Assembly: GCA_022865885.1 (NCBI GenBank)
Contig: JALHSQ010000017.1
Coordinates: forward strand, 1 to 64,000
DNA from: Candidatus Bathyarchaeota archaeon
Lineage (GTDB): Archaea > Thermoproteota > Bathyarchaeia > Bathyarchaeales > Bathycorpusculaceae
Length of the DNA stretch: 64,000 nucleotides
Direction: 5' to 3'
In this document: positions 33,799 to 43,224 of the stretch, piece after piece
Layout: every line of letters begins with the position of its first letter
Position numbering within the stretch: position 1 is the first letter of the stretch
The notes under the pieces: generated by a model
Database searches by the model: none
What the model saw: the letters and a program-made list of their open reading frames with translations, nothing else
Told to the model about the DNA's origin: nothing
Program-made: the position numbers and the translations under genes

Positions 33799-34494
33799 AT
33801 GGAAACATCATCTTCAATGGTTGAGTTTCTAGCCGGGAATGCACGGAAGAGAACCAGAGGTTTCTTGGCAAAACCTAGGAAGACTGAAAGAGTCTCAGCC
33901 GTGATCGTCATCCATGAGATATGGGGGTTGGTTGAACACATTAAGGATGTGAGCAGGAGACTTGCCGGCGAGGGTTATGTAGCGCTTGCTGTCGACCTGT
34001 TCAATGGAAAGACCGTCGCAAAACTGCAGGACGGCCGCAGACTGCGCGAAGGGATCACTGAAGACAAGGTTTTAGGCGACTTGAGGGGCGCGTTCAATTA
34101 CCTTAAGACGTTGGAGTATGTCCGCCCGAACCGCATTGGCAGTATTGGCTTCTGCATGGGAGGAGGGTTATCCCTTCTTTTCGCTTGCCACAACACGGAA
34201 CTTGCGGCTGCTACTGTATTCTATGGCAGGAATCCGTCGCCTATAGACTTGGTGAATAACATCCACTCTCCGATCCTCGGCAACTACGCAGGCGCTGACA
34301 TGGCTATCACAGAGTCAGACATCAACCTTTTGAAGCAGGCACTGACCAGATACGGGAAAACTTTCGACATCAAAACTTATCCAAGTGCACCTCACGCTTT
34401 CTTCAACGACACCAAGGAAAGCTACAGACCTGAAGCCGCCAATGATGCTTGGAAAAGGACCCTTAGGTTCTTCGATCAATATCTGAATGCTTAA
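33799..34494 (+). CDS. Dienelactone hydrolase-family protein
   Basis: A 231-residue alpha/beta hydrolase. The nucleophile is the cysteine in IGFCMGGGLSLLFA, the acid is D in YAGADMAI and the base is H in PHAFFND, which is the dienelactone hydrolase (DLH) triad. The N-terminal loop VIVIHEIWGLVEHI with its conserved Glu also fits. It hydrolyses lactones or esters in aromatic breakdown or detoxification. No ring-cleavage genes are near. Start ATG 33799. Confidence 0.87.
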   Translation: METSSSMVEFLAGNARKRTRGFLAKPRKTERVSAVIVIHEIWGLVEHIKDVSRRLAGEGYVALAVDLFNGKTVAKLQDGRRLREGITEDKVLGDLRGAFNYLKTLEYVRPNRIGSIGFCMGGGLSLLFACHNTELAAATVFYGRNPSPIDLVNNIHSPILGNYAGADMAITESDINLLKQALTRYGKTFDIKTYPSAPHAFFNDTKESYRPEAANDAWKRTLRFFDQYLNA

Positions 34495-34696
34495 CCCTGG
34501 TTTGGATTCTATCTTCAGCGTCTTGTATCTTGACCTTGACTGCTTTAAAGCAATCCCTATCAGATTACGATCCTGAGAACATGTGGCCGGGTGGCAAGAG
34601 AGTTGAAAAATCAAACAAGTCCATAATGGATCTATGTATAGAAGAAGGACTTAAGACCAGTGTGAGAGCCATCATGTTACGTGGCTAAACGTGTTC

Positions 34697-35185
34697 CTAT
34701 GATAGATGTTGGCTAATCAATTTCGCCAAGTCTATGACTTCAAGACTGTATCCGCAGCTAGGGCAGGTTTTGAGTGCATCCGTTGATTTTGCTCCGATTC
34801 TCAGAGGAGTACCGCAATGGCAGCAATGATAAGTCAACGTTTGTCCTTTGTCAGCTAACTGTTTGACAAGACCGTCTAGAACGGAACGATCTGCTTTCTC
34901 AGGTTTTTCTTCGCTTCTCTGTTCATCCTCGATTTCCTCCTCCGTGTAATGGTCGCATTCTTCTGCTTGGACAAAATAGCTGTTTATTCCGATTGTTACG
35001 GGTGTCAATTTGCTTTCAGTTTTCTCACACAAATCTTCTCTGAAGTGTCTGCAGTTATCGCAATTCCTCTTCTTGTCATATTCCTCTCTAATCTTCCAGT
35101 AACAGTCAGCACAAATATGTTCACCTACTGACGGTACACTTAGTCCAGAACCAGCAAACTCCTTTCCACATCTACTGCATTTCAT
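34697..35185 (-). CDS. Zinc-ribbon protein with three metal sites
   Basis: A 162-residue protein. An N-terminal ribbon (MKCSRCGKEFAG, then ICADCYWK), a middle pair (NCDNCRHF with LCEKTE and CDHYTEEE) and a C-terminal ribbon (YHCCHCGTPLRIG, TCPSCGYSLEVI) give three likely zinc sites. The middle acidic run (EEEIEDEQRSEEKPEKADRS) is disordered. It may be a nucleic-acid- or protein-binding adaptor. No family was recognised. Confidence 0.7.
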   Translation of the reverse strand: MKCSRCGKEFAGSGLSVPSVGEHICADCYWKIREEYDKKRNCDNCRHFREDLCEKTESKLTPVTIGINSYFVQAEECDHYTEEEIEDEQRSEEKPEKADRSVLDGLVKQLADKGQTLTYHCCHCGTPLRIGAKSTDALKTCPSCGYSLEVIDLAKLISQHLS

Positions 35186-35340
35186 TCGCTTTCGTTCTTA
35201 CTTTGGCGAACTTCTCTTTATTCATTTTGGAGAAACTTTCAGAAATATTGTGACGACTCAACAGGAGCGTCTGCTCAAAACACGTGGCACCTCAAAGGTT
35301 ATCTAGTCTCTCAGTCAATCAGAATCAAAATGTGAGTGAC

Positions 35341-35830
35341 ATGGATTCAAAGGCCCTTCTGGAATACGGTCAATCAATTCGGAGTAGATACTTGGAGAAA
35401 CTAGCGTCACTTCCTTGGGACAAAATCATCGAAAGTCGACGAGCCAGTTTTGATTCTCTTCGGAATATCTTGTTGCACACTGTTGACGCAGAAGATATGA
35501 TGGTTAACTATGTAATTGCCGATCGGAGAAAAGACTGGATGTCGCGGAATCCGGAAGAATTCCATGATATGGACTCCCTTAGGAAACGCGCAAGGGACAC
35601 TAAGTCAAGAACGAAGGCGTATCTGTCAAAATTGACGCCGACGGAGCTTGATAGACAAGTGGATTTCTCGAAGCCAGGAATGCCACCTATGCTAGTTCGG
35701 GTTAGAGGACATTGTTATTCAAGCAGCACTTGAGAACATCCACCACTTTGGCGAACTAATTGCCTTACTCTGGCAAATGGATATTGAACCTCCTCACATA
35801 GGATGGCTAAGCTACCTTCATGGAAAGTAG
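35341..35830 (+). pseudogene. DinB-like (damage-inducible fold) protein, frameshifted
   Basis: A broken copy of the intact DinB-like protein at 37977-38450. It starts with MDSKALLEYGQSIRSRYLEK and continues in one frame to LVRVRGHC; removal of one base near 35704 brings EDIVIQAALENIHHFGELIA and LLWQMDIEPPHIGWLSYL into frame, matching the paralog's HHRGELIALLWQMGIDPPEM. The His residues of this fold bind a metal. The start is ATG 35341 with possible upstream GTG. It ends at TAG 35828. Real decay or an assembly error are both possible. Confidence 0.75.
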
Positions 35831-35905
35831 CGTTCTCAGCTTGACCGCGAAGTCACTCATATGCTCTAAAAACTTATCTACGTTCAATCCATTTATGTTG
35901 ATTAT

Positions 35906-36097
35906 ATGATGAGCGTAGGTAGTATTGTAGCTATATTGTTTGGAATAGGTTTCGTCATTGCCGGTTGTGGCCTTTACGTAATGGCAAAACGTGCCTCTGC
36001 GGACCGTCGTTTCTTTCGGCTCGGAGCTTATTCCCAGATGATTGTGTTGTTTTTTGCAGGGATAGTGTTCATCATAATGGGCGTGCTATCAGGGTAG
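35906..36097 (+). CDS. Small two-helix membrane protein
   Basis: A 63-residue protein. Helix one is VGSIVAILFGIGFVIAGCGL, followed by a basic cytoplasmic loop (AKRASADRRFFR), and helix two is MIVLFFAGIVFIIMGVL. No family was recognised. It follows the broken DinB-like gene by 75 bases in the same direction. Confidence 0.6.
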   Translation: MMSVGSIVAILFGIGFVIAGCGLYVMAKRASADRRFFRLGAYSQMIVLFFAGIVFIIMGVLSG

Positions 36098-36341
36098 CAG
36101 ATTAGAAGGTTTGCAGTTCGGAGACAAGTTTGAGGTATAAGCACTCTTGATTATGAAAAGTCTTCTTCGAGGCAGCGCTTGAAGAGACTGATTCCGATAA
36201 GACCCCGTTTCAGTTGATGATGCAGCATAGAGATCCAAGGGCCTATTTTCCGAAACAGTGTTAGACTATCTGTCGTAGGTGCGCACTGCCACCGAAGAAC
36301 AACTAGTCCATTTAGGAGCAGAACACGTAACGCGGAAAAGA

Positions 36342-37139
36342 CTAGAGCAAGCGTCTTCTTCTACAAACTATGACTACCAAAGGTATTGCTATCATGAATG
36401 TTGTAAGGGTCAGAAATGAATGAAATTCTGGGATAGCTGGAGATGCCGAGGTCAATCGGATCTCTACGGTAACGTGCGTTACGAGAAGGTTGTTGAGGCT
36501 GTCTGTTCGGCTGGTGTTGAAACTTCCTTTAAAAAGCAGCAATATTCCGCTCGTCTTGTCCCAATATACATCTATCGTGTTTATGGTTACGTAGTCGACT
36601 CCGGAGACGGAAGACGTACTATTGTCCATGTGGTTCAGGTGGTTTGTCAAGTCAAAAGAGCCAGAATAGTCAGTTAATATCGTTTCATTTATTTTGTACC
36701 CAGAGTAAGATGATGGAGGGAGGAATACTGGATCGCCAAGCTGCAGGTTACTGGCGACAAAAAACCATATGAAATAGTCAGTGTTCGGAGAAATGCTACC
36801 ATTCTCAACGTTCACCAAGAATGTTGTGCTGTTTTGAATCGTGGTGGCATTGTACACCGCTCTTTCATATTGTATTGTTTTGTTATCTCCCAACACGTGT
36901 GCAGTCACATTCAGAATTGTCTGGTTTCCAAACCACGTGTAATCAACATCATTTTCGAGGTCGCTGATCAACGCCGTGTCATTTCCACTCATGGGATAAT
37001 TTGCGCCTTTGTATTTCAGAGAATGGTCTAGAGAGAAACCCGGGCGCCTATCACTTGTGGAGCCAAAGCTCTGCCCAGTACAAACCATAAGAGATAGTAA
37101 TGAAGCCCAGAATAGGAAAAGGATAGAGGCTACCTTCAT
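36342..37139 (-). CDS. Secreted membrane-anchored protein with Pro-Glu type C-terminus
   Basis: A 265-residue protein starting at ATG 37139, where a signal peptide begins (VASILFLFWASLLSLMVCTG). The ectodomain is Asn/Thr rich with many N-x-T/S sites (DYTWFGNQTILNVTAHVLGD). The end reads IPEFHSFLTLTTFMIAIPLV plus VIVCRRRR, a Pro-Glu-Phe motif followed by one helix and a basic tail, a pattern shared with several proteins in this window. Similar in layout to 702-1370. No function can be assigned; it is probably a surface protein. The longer open frame to 37247 lacks a signal. Confidence 0.7.
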   Translation of the reverse strand: MKVASILFLFWASLLSLMVCTGQSFGSTSDRRPGFSLDHSLKYKGANYPMSGNDTALISDLENDVDYTWFGNQTILNVTAHVLGDNKTIQYERAVYNATTIQNSTTFLVNVENGSISPNTDYFIWFFVASNLQLGDPVFLPPSSYSGYKINETILTDYSGSFDLTNHLNHMDNSTSSVSGVDYVTINTIDVYWDKTSGILLLFKGSFNTSRTDSLNNLLVTHVTVEIRLTSASPAIPEFHSFLTLTTFMIAIPLVVIVCRRRRLL

Positions 37140-37226
37140 CTTGCTTCGTTTATAACGATCTCTCACGTGGCTCTTATGATTTTTGGAAGAATCCTTTTTT
37201 TGGGGAATCTGATGTGGACAACAAGA

Positions 37227-37233
37227 GCGCGCG
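37227..37233. repeat. GCGCGCG motif
   Basis: A copy of the intergenic motif (AGCGCGCGTA context) between the secreted protein gene and the cyclophilin gene, which face apart. Confidence 0.45.
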
Positions 37234-37380
37234 TAGTCGTGATACATGTGTATCCCACATCTGTACTCCTGTAACAGGCCTTTCCACTTAACGGGGTTGG
37301 GTTTGAACTCTCAAATGCTTAATATGGGTGATAGAATCATAGGTTTTGGTTCGAGGGTGGGGAGTTTGGAGGCCAGCACA

Positions 37381-37851
37381 ATGAACAAAGTTGTTCTGGT
37401 GACGAATATGGGGAGCATAACGGTCCATTTGCATGACGACATGCCTATCACAGCGGGGAACTTCAAGAACCTCGTTAAACAAGGGATCTATGATGGCGTT
37501 CTCTTCTATAGAGTTGAGCATGGTTTTGTGATCCAAGCAGGGCCCGAAGGCAGTGGACGAGACGCGTCGATACCGACCATAAGAGACGAGTTCACTAGCC
37601 ACAATAGAAACTCCAGAGGAACTATCGCCATGGCGAAAACAGACCAGCCGAACTCTGCATCAAGCGAATTCTACATAAACCTAGTTGACAACAACAGGCT
37701 GGACTCTAACTATTCTGTTTTCGGCGAAGTAACAAGCGGGATGGACACAGTTGACAAAATCGGCAGAGTAGAAACCGTACTTGACGAGGCGACTAGGATG
37801 CATAAGCCTCTGCAAGAAGTGAAGATTGCGAAAGCAGAGCTTATCAGATAG
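37381..37851 (+). CDS. Peptidyl-prolyl cis-trans isomerase, cyclophilin type
   Basis: A 156-residue cyclophilin, starting at ATG 37381 (MNKVVLVTNMGSITVHLHDD); an in-frame extension upstream is not part of the fold. Key residues are present: F-Y-R in LFYRVEHGFVIQAGPEGSG with the active-site Arg, Phe, Gln, then the SRGTIAMAKTDQPNSASSEF loop and FGEVTSGMDTVDKI. It speeds proline isomerisation during folding. It is a lone gene. Confidence 0.9.
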   Translation: MNKVVLVTNMGSITVHLHDDMPITAGNFKNLVKQGIYDGVLFYRVEHGFVIQAGPEGSGRDASIPTIRDEFTSHNRNSRGTIAMAKTDQPNSASSEFYINLVDNNRLDSNYSVFGEVTSGMDTVDKIGRVETVLDEATRMHKPLQEVKIAKAELIR

Positions 37852-37976
37852 ACGTACACCAAAAGAAAAGATAGACGAGTTGGGTATTCCGTCGCGGACG
37901 CCATGTGGGAACGATGCTGAGACTCGCTTCTCCGACGAACAGGCTTTCTTGCTGCAGTACTACTCTTCTGCTATTA

Positions 37977-38450
37977 TTAGAGTCCTTTCCATCCCATCTC
38001 TGGTGGGTCAATGCCCATTTGCCAAAGAAGCGCGATCAATTCGCCTCTATGGTGAACTTCCTCTTCGAATACATGTATGAGGACATCTTCAGCCGTAATC
38101 TTAGCGGCCTTATGATCCTCGCCCGTGACAGTGTACTTTTTCTCGAGTCCCTCGGGGGACAATGAGTGAAGGTAATCGCGCATTCGCTTTTCAACGTGCT
38201 CCATATAGGTTCTAACTTCATCAAAGGTCCTGTATTCATCAAATTCTCTCTTAGAGTGAAGGTTTTCTTTCTGCAGGAAATCCAACCAATAATCCACTGC
38301 GCCTAGGGTGTGGACGAATATGTTCCTAATTGAGTTGAAGCTCGCTTCCCTATTCTTCGTAAACTCATTCCAAGACAGCCTAGCGATGCTTTCGAAATAT
38401 CTGCGTCTCACAATATGATTGTACTCCAAGAGCTCTCTCACATCAACCAT
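37977..38450 (-). CDS. DinB-like fold protein (putative metal-dependent hydrolase)
   Basis: A 157-residue four-helix protein. The helices are LEYNHIVRRRYFESIARLSW, FNSIRNIFVHTLGAVDYWL with the first His, and EEVHHRGELIALLWQMGI with two more, forming the three-His metal site of the DinB/DUF664 family. These small proteins are thought to act in stress or thiol-dependent chemistry. A frameshifted paralog lies at 35341-35830. Name overlap with the DNA polymerase DinB at 31860 is only a coincidence of naming. Confidence 0.8.
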   Translation of the reverse strand: MVDVRELLEYNHIVRRRYFESIARLSWNEFTKNREASFNSIRNIFVHTLGAVDYWLDFLQKENLHSKREFDEYRTFDEVRTYMEHVEKRMRDYLHSLSPEGLEKKYTVTGEDHKAAKITAEDVLIHVFEEEVHHRGELIALLWQMGIDPPEMGWKGL

Positions 38451-38555
38451 TCAAGACACTCCAGCCCATAACCACACGTATCCTTCTTGTCTAGCTATAA
38501 CCTTTCCCCACTCCCCAGTCTAGAAACTCCGCAAGAGACAGAAAAAAAAGGATGT

Positions 38556-38931
38556 TTAGGAAGAAAACTGGTAGAACAAACCCATTCTTCTGAGTCTTCT
38601 TGGCATCATTCTTTGTTCTACCAAGTATCCGCTGATCATGATGGCGGAATAGATCGCTCCGTAGATCATTATGTCTACAATGAATCCTGGCCATGAAAAG
38701 GAACGGAACGAATAGCTTTCGAACGTGCGGGGCAGTATTACTCTCGACTCGTGTGTAAGCCAGGCAAAGGGTGCACCATAGTGGATTATCTTCAAAGGAA
38801 AATGCGCAGAATGCCATTCAAGAAATGTGAGGCCCTGTGGAATAGTGAACTCTTTCACTGCTGTAGAGTGTAGAAGCAAAAGTGAAGGCCAAACCCGCCG
38901 CAAGTACTCGGGCTAAGAACCAAGTTTTCAT
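38556..38931 (-). CDS. Small secreted or membrane protein, N-terminal frame uncertain
   Basis: The main frame from 38903 gives a 115-residue protein with a C-terminal helix (WPGFIVDIMIYGAIYSAIMI) and a basic tail (EQRMMPRRLRRM). Its own start (MRRVWPSLLLLHSTA) is a poor signal. A second frame from ATG 38931 encodes a much better signal peptide (MKTWFLARVLAAGLAFTFAS), which then runs out of frame around 38865-38880. One inserted or deleted base would join the signal to KEFTIPQGLTFLEWHSAHFP. Either the gene has a frameshift or the short start is used. It has no known family. Confidence 0.5.
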
Positions 38932-39171
38932 ATTTAACCCCCCAGCATAGTATGGTTTTCTTCCTACTTCACCTTTTGCATAGGAAAGCCGTCTATACAG
39001 ACAAAACCGCTTGCATGCACTCTAGCGCAGTTGCGAGGTTGTGGCTGGGTTCAACTGCGAGAACAGTTCGAACTGCTTAACAAAATGATCAAGAGCAACA
39101 AGGATGCAACTGCTTCGCGGAAGCTGTAAATAAAAGAGATGCTTAAGCGATTGGCAGAGTAGGGGACAGGT

Positions 39172-42100
39172 TTGACTGGACGATTGCGGTTTTTCGGACG
39201 TGTTGACACTATAGGTCACACGCTTTTGATTGCTGCTTGTTTTTTCTCATTTCTGTTTGTCTCAGTTCCGGTTCAGCTGGTCGTCACCGCTTCTGATGGC
39301 GATAGTTGGTCCATGTTCCGCCATGATTCGCAGCACACGGGTTACTCAGCTTCTCCGCGACTAAATGGTAACAGCATCCTATGGAGTTACACAACGTCGG
39401 TTGCGGTCGAGTCTTCTCCCGCTGTCACAGACGGGATGATCTACGTGGCTTCCGATGATGGAAACGTCTATTGTTTGGAAGCTTACACTGGAACCAAGAT
39501 GTGGAACTCCACTATAGGCGCTCCAGCTCAGCATGTGTCTTCTCCCGCCGTGTTTAATGGGTTACTCTACGTCGGGTCATACAGTGGAGCTATTTATTGC
39601 TTGAATGCTTCGACCGGTGCACAGGTGTGGAATCTTGTGACAGGCGACCACGTCTATTCTTCTCCCACGATTGTCGATGGTAAAGTGTACATTGGAGCCT
39701 ACGATGGCAGTGGCGTTAATTGTATTGATGGTTTGACTGGTGTCAGATTGTGGAACTACTCGACGGGCGGGCAGGTTTGGTCTTCCCCTGCAGTTTCCGG
39801 CGGCATAGTCTATGTGGGATCGATACAGGACAAAGGCATCTATTGCATAAACGCTTCCAGTGGGATGTTGCTGTGGAACTACACCACGGGTGGTGCCATT
39901 TGGTCTTCTCCAGCAGTAGCTGACGGCATGGTCTACATCGGCTCCAATGATAACAAGACCTACTGTTTGGACGCTACGACTGGAACGCTGGTTTGGAGCT
40001 ACACGACAGGATACCTAGTTGAGTCTTCTCCTGCTGTTGTTGATGGCGTGGTTTATGTTGGATCACATGATGGCAACGTGTACTGCCTGAATGGGTCTAA
40101 TGGAGCGTTGGTTTGGAGCTTCGCGACAGGCAGCATCGTGGGTTCTTCTCCGGCTTTCGCTGACGGCCGGTTGTACGTGGGGTGTTACGATAACAAGATC
40201 TACTGTTTGAATGCCTATACAGGGACACGTGTGTGGGATCGCGCAACCGGGGACTATGTGATTTCTTCGCCGGCAGTTGTTTACGGTAGACTTTACGTCG
40301 GATCTGCCGATGGCATGATATATTGTCTCGGCTGGAATGCTGCGGTCGTTGCTCCTCAGTTTGACTTGGTGGGAGAAGAACAAGTCGAGTTTGATGGAGG
40401 CGTAAACGTCACTTACACTTTTCGAAACCTGAATTTCAGCGCGACCGCCGGAACCGTTTGGCTGCCTGAGGAGAAGATTGTGTGCAATGTGCCCTTGGTC
40501 AACGGCTCATCAGGAACTCCCACTGGGAACCTGAGCGAACTTGGCTTGTCGTTTGACATAAACGGGGATGGGGATGTAAACGATGTTTTCATAGTCAGAT
40601 ACGTGGACAATTCAACTGCCGAAATAGACGGCGCCTTGGTTCATGCCCAACTGCCTCCAGGGCGAAGATTCTTGTATAACACTCTTGAAGGATACGGCGT
40701 CTACTATATTTATGACAAAACCAGTTTTAAGCTGGGTTCAAAGAATAACACCCTGCACAAAATCACTTTTCCAACAGGTGAGAACATAGGTTATGCAGAG
40801 TTCGGCTTGGACGCGAACCTCCGAAATCTCGATGGGCCTTGTTTTCAATTAACCATTGAGCAACTCTCTTCCACCTTGACGGGTGCACCGGCTGCCCAGC
40901 TGGGTGCCGTGAACTATAACGGAACGAATTTGCCAGTCGGATCAGCTTTTTCAGCGTCATCGCCTCACACTGGTGACGACCAGTGGCTGGTGGACAAGAC
41001 CTACGCCTATCCACTTGGAGCCCTGCAGGCAGGCGACGTTTTCACACTGGACCTATCGATCAGGGGCGAACCCGGAACCTACCTATTGCTGGCAGACGTC
41101 AACTGGTCTCCTGACTTGGTTACAAGGTACAAGTACCCGAACGTCGACGCCATCACTCTCCATGGGACGGTGCATCAGAGCATACCGTTTGGAAACACGA
41201 CTTATCCGGTTGACGTTTTCACCAACTGCACATTCCCGGGAAGCCTCGTATACGATTGGAGGGCTAAGGAGCTACATTTCAACGCTACACTGTTGGGCAC
41301 GCTCGCATATTTCTGGAATGTCACCGTTCCGCAGGAGCTTATGAAAGGCACATGGACCGTTAATGTACCCGCCTCTCAAGGTAGCTTTATTGAAACTATG
41401 AATGATACACATGCGTTTCTCTACTTCACCACGGATGCTTCAGCATTACCTCCTGACTTCCTTTCTGGACAAGTGTCGATCAACAGCAGTTGGGGACTGG
41501 CAGACACGTTTCCTCCAAGGGTGTCAAACCAGCAAAGAAACCCGACGGGAGATGTTGCAGCCTCGGATCTGGTCGTGATCTCCGTTAACGCCAGTGATGT
41601 TGAGAGCGATGTGGCAAATGCAACCCTGTACTACTTGGCAAGTAACGCCACTTCTTGGTCCACAGAGTCGATGATGTTCAATACAACAACAAGTATGTAC
41701 GAGGCAGTGATTCCTGGCCAGCAGGCTGGCTCACACATAGAATACAGAATAGTCGTATTTGACAACGCCGGGAACAATGTGACGCTGGAGTCTGAATACG
41801 CAATTGTAGAAGAAGCCTGGGCGCCCTCAGTGCAGGGAGCTGCGGTTGCAGCCGCTGTTTCTGTAGGAACGACTGCTGCGGTTTCTGCTCTGGCTTCAGC
41901 TGCGGGTAGTTCAGCGGGGCAAGCTAGCGGCAAGCTAGGTCAGAAGCTTGATGATTTGCTTCCTGACACTATGAAGAAGTGGTTGGCCGACTCGGTTTCT
42001 TCCCGCAGCAAAGTTGCGATCAGGGAGAAAATGGGTTCAAGATTCTTGTTGACAAGGGTGGAAGTTGTCTCGTATGCTGTGACTATGTCGATTCTCACTC

Positions 42101-42612
42101 TTGGATTTGCCTATGCCAAATCTGGATCGCCGACTCTAATATTGGAGTCGATACCGCTCATACTGGCGACAAGCATATTTGTGGACTTGTTAAAGGGTTA
42201 TATTGTGACAGTCGTTACGCGTCAGATGGGAGTTTGGACGGAACACCGAGTTTGGTTTCTTGGGCTCGCACTGTTTGCTTTCTCTACACTAGTGTTCAGG
42301 GTGCCTTTTTCGTCTCCCAGCAAGCATGCACGCTACTCGCTGAAGATGACTCAACGCTTGGACGGGTTGCTCTCTTCCATTTCGGTCGTTCTAGCGTTCG
42401 CATTTGCCCTCATTTTCCTAGGTATATACTCAGTCGGGTTCACACTGATAGGCAACATAGGAATGATTATGTGTCTGACAGGGGTGTTGTTCGATACTTT
42501 GCCGATTCCTCCGATGGGTGGAAAAGGGATATTTGACTGGAACAAGATCGTCTGGCTCGGACTGTTCGCAGCGTCAATTACCTTTTATGGATTCGCGCTG
42601 CTATTGTTCTAG
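39172..42612 (+). CDS. PQQ-type beta-propeller surface protein fused to a degenerate site-2-protease-like membrane domain
   Basis: An 1146-residue protein starting TTG 39172 after GGGGACAGGT. A signal peptide (LLIAACFFSFLFVSVPVQ) is followed by eight PQQ-like propeller blades of about 40 residues (residues about 75-390; each has SSPAV, then VYVGSxDG, YCLN and TG). The middle (about 400-880) is a set of beta-sandwich/cohesin-like domains. After a Ala/Ser-rich linker comes a membrane domain with several helices, ending with LPIPPMGGKGIFDWNKIVW. That end resembles the NxxP-PxDG motif of M50 site-2 proteases, but no HExxH zinc motif is present (the matching region reads FVDLLKGYIV). So it is probably not proteolytic. 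The fusion with an extracellular propeller is notable. Confidence 0.75.
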   Translation: MTGRLRFFGRVDTIGHTLLIAACFFSFLFVSVPVQLVVTASDGDSWSMFRHDSQHTGYSASPRLNGNSILWSYTTSVAVESSPAVTDGMIYVASDDGNVYCLEAYTGTKMWNSTIGAPAQHVSSPAVFNGLLYVGSYSGAIYCLNASTGAQVWNLVTGDHVYSSPTIVDGKVYIGAYDGSGVNCIDGLTGVRLWNYSTGGQVWSSPAVSGGIVYVGSIQDKGIYCINASSGMLLWNYTTGGAIWSSPAVADGMVYIGSNDNKTYCLDATTGTLVWSYTTGYLVESSPAVVDGVVYVGSHDGNVYCLNGSNGALVWSFATGSIVGSSPAFADGRLYVGCYDNKIYCLNAYTGTRVWDRATGDYVISSPAVVYGRLYVGSADGMIYCLGWNAAVVAPQFDLVGEEQVEFDGGVNVTYTFRNLNFSATAGTVWLPEEKIVCNVPLVNGSSGTPTGNLSELGLSFDINGDGDVNDVFIVRYVDNSTAEIDGALVHAQLPPGRRFLYNTLEGYGVYYIYDKTSFKLGSKNNTLHKITFPTGENIGYAEFGLDANLRNLDGPCFQLTIEQLSSTLTGAPAAQLGAVNYNGTNLPVGSAFSASSPHTGDDQWLVDKTYAYPLGALQAGDVFTLDLSIRGEPGTYLLLADVNWSPDLVTRYKYPNVDAITLHGTVHQSIPFGNTTYPVDVFTNCTFPGSLVYDWRAKELHFNATLLGTLAYFWNVTVPQELMKGTWTVNVPASQGSFIETMNDTHAFLYFTTDASALPPDFLSGQVSINSSWGLADTFPPRVSNQQRNPTGDVAASDLVVISVNASDVESDVANATLYYLASNATSWSTESMMFNTTTSMYEAVIPGQQAGSHIEYRIVVFDNAGNNVTLESEYAIVEEAWAPSVQGAAVAAAVSVGTTAAVSALASAAGSSAGQASGKLGQKLDDLLPDTMKKWLADSVSSRSKVAIREKMGSRFLLTRVEVVSYAVTMSILTLGFAYAKSGSPTLILESIPLILATSIFVDLLKGYIVTVVTRQMGVWTEHRVWFLGLALFAFSTLVFRVPFSSPSKHARYSLKMTQRLDGLLSSISVVLAFAFALIFLGIYSVGFTLIGNIGMIMCLTGVLFDTLPIPPMGGKGIFDWNKIVWLGLFAASITFYGFALLLF

Positions 42613-42803
42613 TAAAGCATGCGTTCGTGGCAAATCGGGATGGAATGGACAATACTGTTCACCTGATTGCACCTTTCCATACACATCAGCCCCAGACAAG
42701 AGGCGTCTTGAAACAATCCGCCGAGCAGAAAGAAACAGGTGGGCTATGCATTACACCGTCTTGGTTCAGCGCGCTACGGTACTGCAGAGGATAACATGCG
42801 TTA
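42613..42803. other. Short intergenic stretch with a cysteine-rich fragment and GCGCGC
   Basis: One plus frame after the large gene reads KACVRGKSGWNGQYCSPDCT, then SAPDKRRLETIRRAERNRWA. The YCSPDC pattern recalls small FCS/HNH zinc motifs, but it has no start and no partner. AGCGCGCT lies at 42768-42775. Treated as a possible gene remnant. Confidence 0.3.
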
Positions 42804-43041
42804 TTAGTGTGATTCGCCGAAGTTTTTCGCGACTATTGCGATATCTTTGATGTCGATTCTTGAGTCACTGTTGAAATCAAAGTCAGAATTGTATCGTGGG
42901 CTCGGATGGCTTACACCAAATACCTTTGATACCTGAGCAACGTCTTTGATGTCGATTCTGCCATCAATATTGACGTCCCATTCTGGGACTATCAATACAA
43001 CGCCGTCAATGAAAACGTTGTCCAGTGTGTATGCTTCACCC
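42804..43041 (-). pseudogene. Dockerin-like domain remnant
   Basis: A C-terminal fragment with two Ca-binding F-hand repeats: WDVNIDGRIDIKDVAQVSKV and DFNSDSRIDIKDIAIVAKNF. Both have D-x-N/D-x-D-x-x-I-D-x-x-D, the dockerin type I pattern. It starts in frame at EAYTLDNVFIDGVVLIVPEW, just after a stop on the upstream side, so the rest of the protein is lost. Dockerins bind cohesins in cellulosome-type or cell-surface assemblies; archaeal secreted proteins often carry them. Confidence 0.7.
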
Positions 43042-43224
43042 TACACGATTTCTGTCAAGGAGCTGATTAAGGCGCTAGAAGGACACAAGCAGATGGAGAG
43101 CAAGATAGTGTTCAGATAGTCCATACTTTCTACAGTTGATGATAGTGTCTCATCAGGACTTTCTTTCGTTCAGGTCGATGAGTTTAAAGGAAAGCGTCAT
43201 GTCAGCGTATTCGGAGTCACATCT

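Noticed and set aside
31860-38450. Functional link between DinB polymerase remnant and DinB-like fold genes
   Set aside because: The names coincide but the families are unrelated.
39360-40340. Tandem DNA repeats
   Set aside because: They are the eight PQQ-like blades of one protein; the DNA varies between blades and the frame is continuous.
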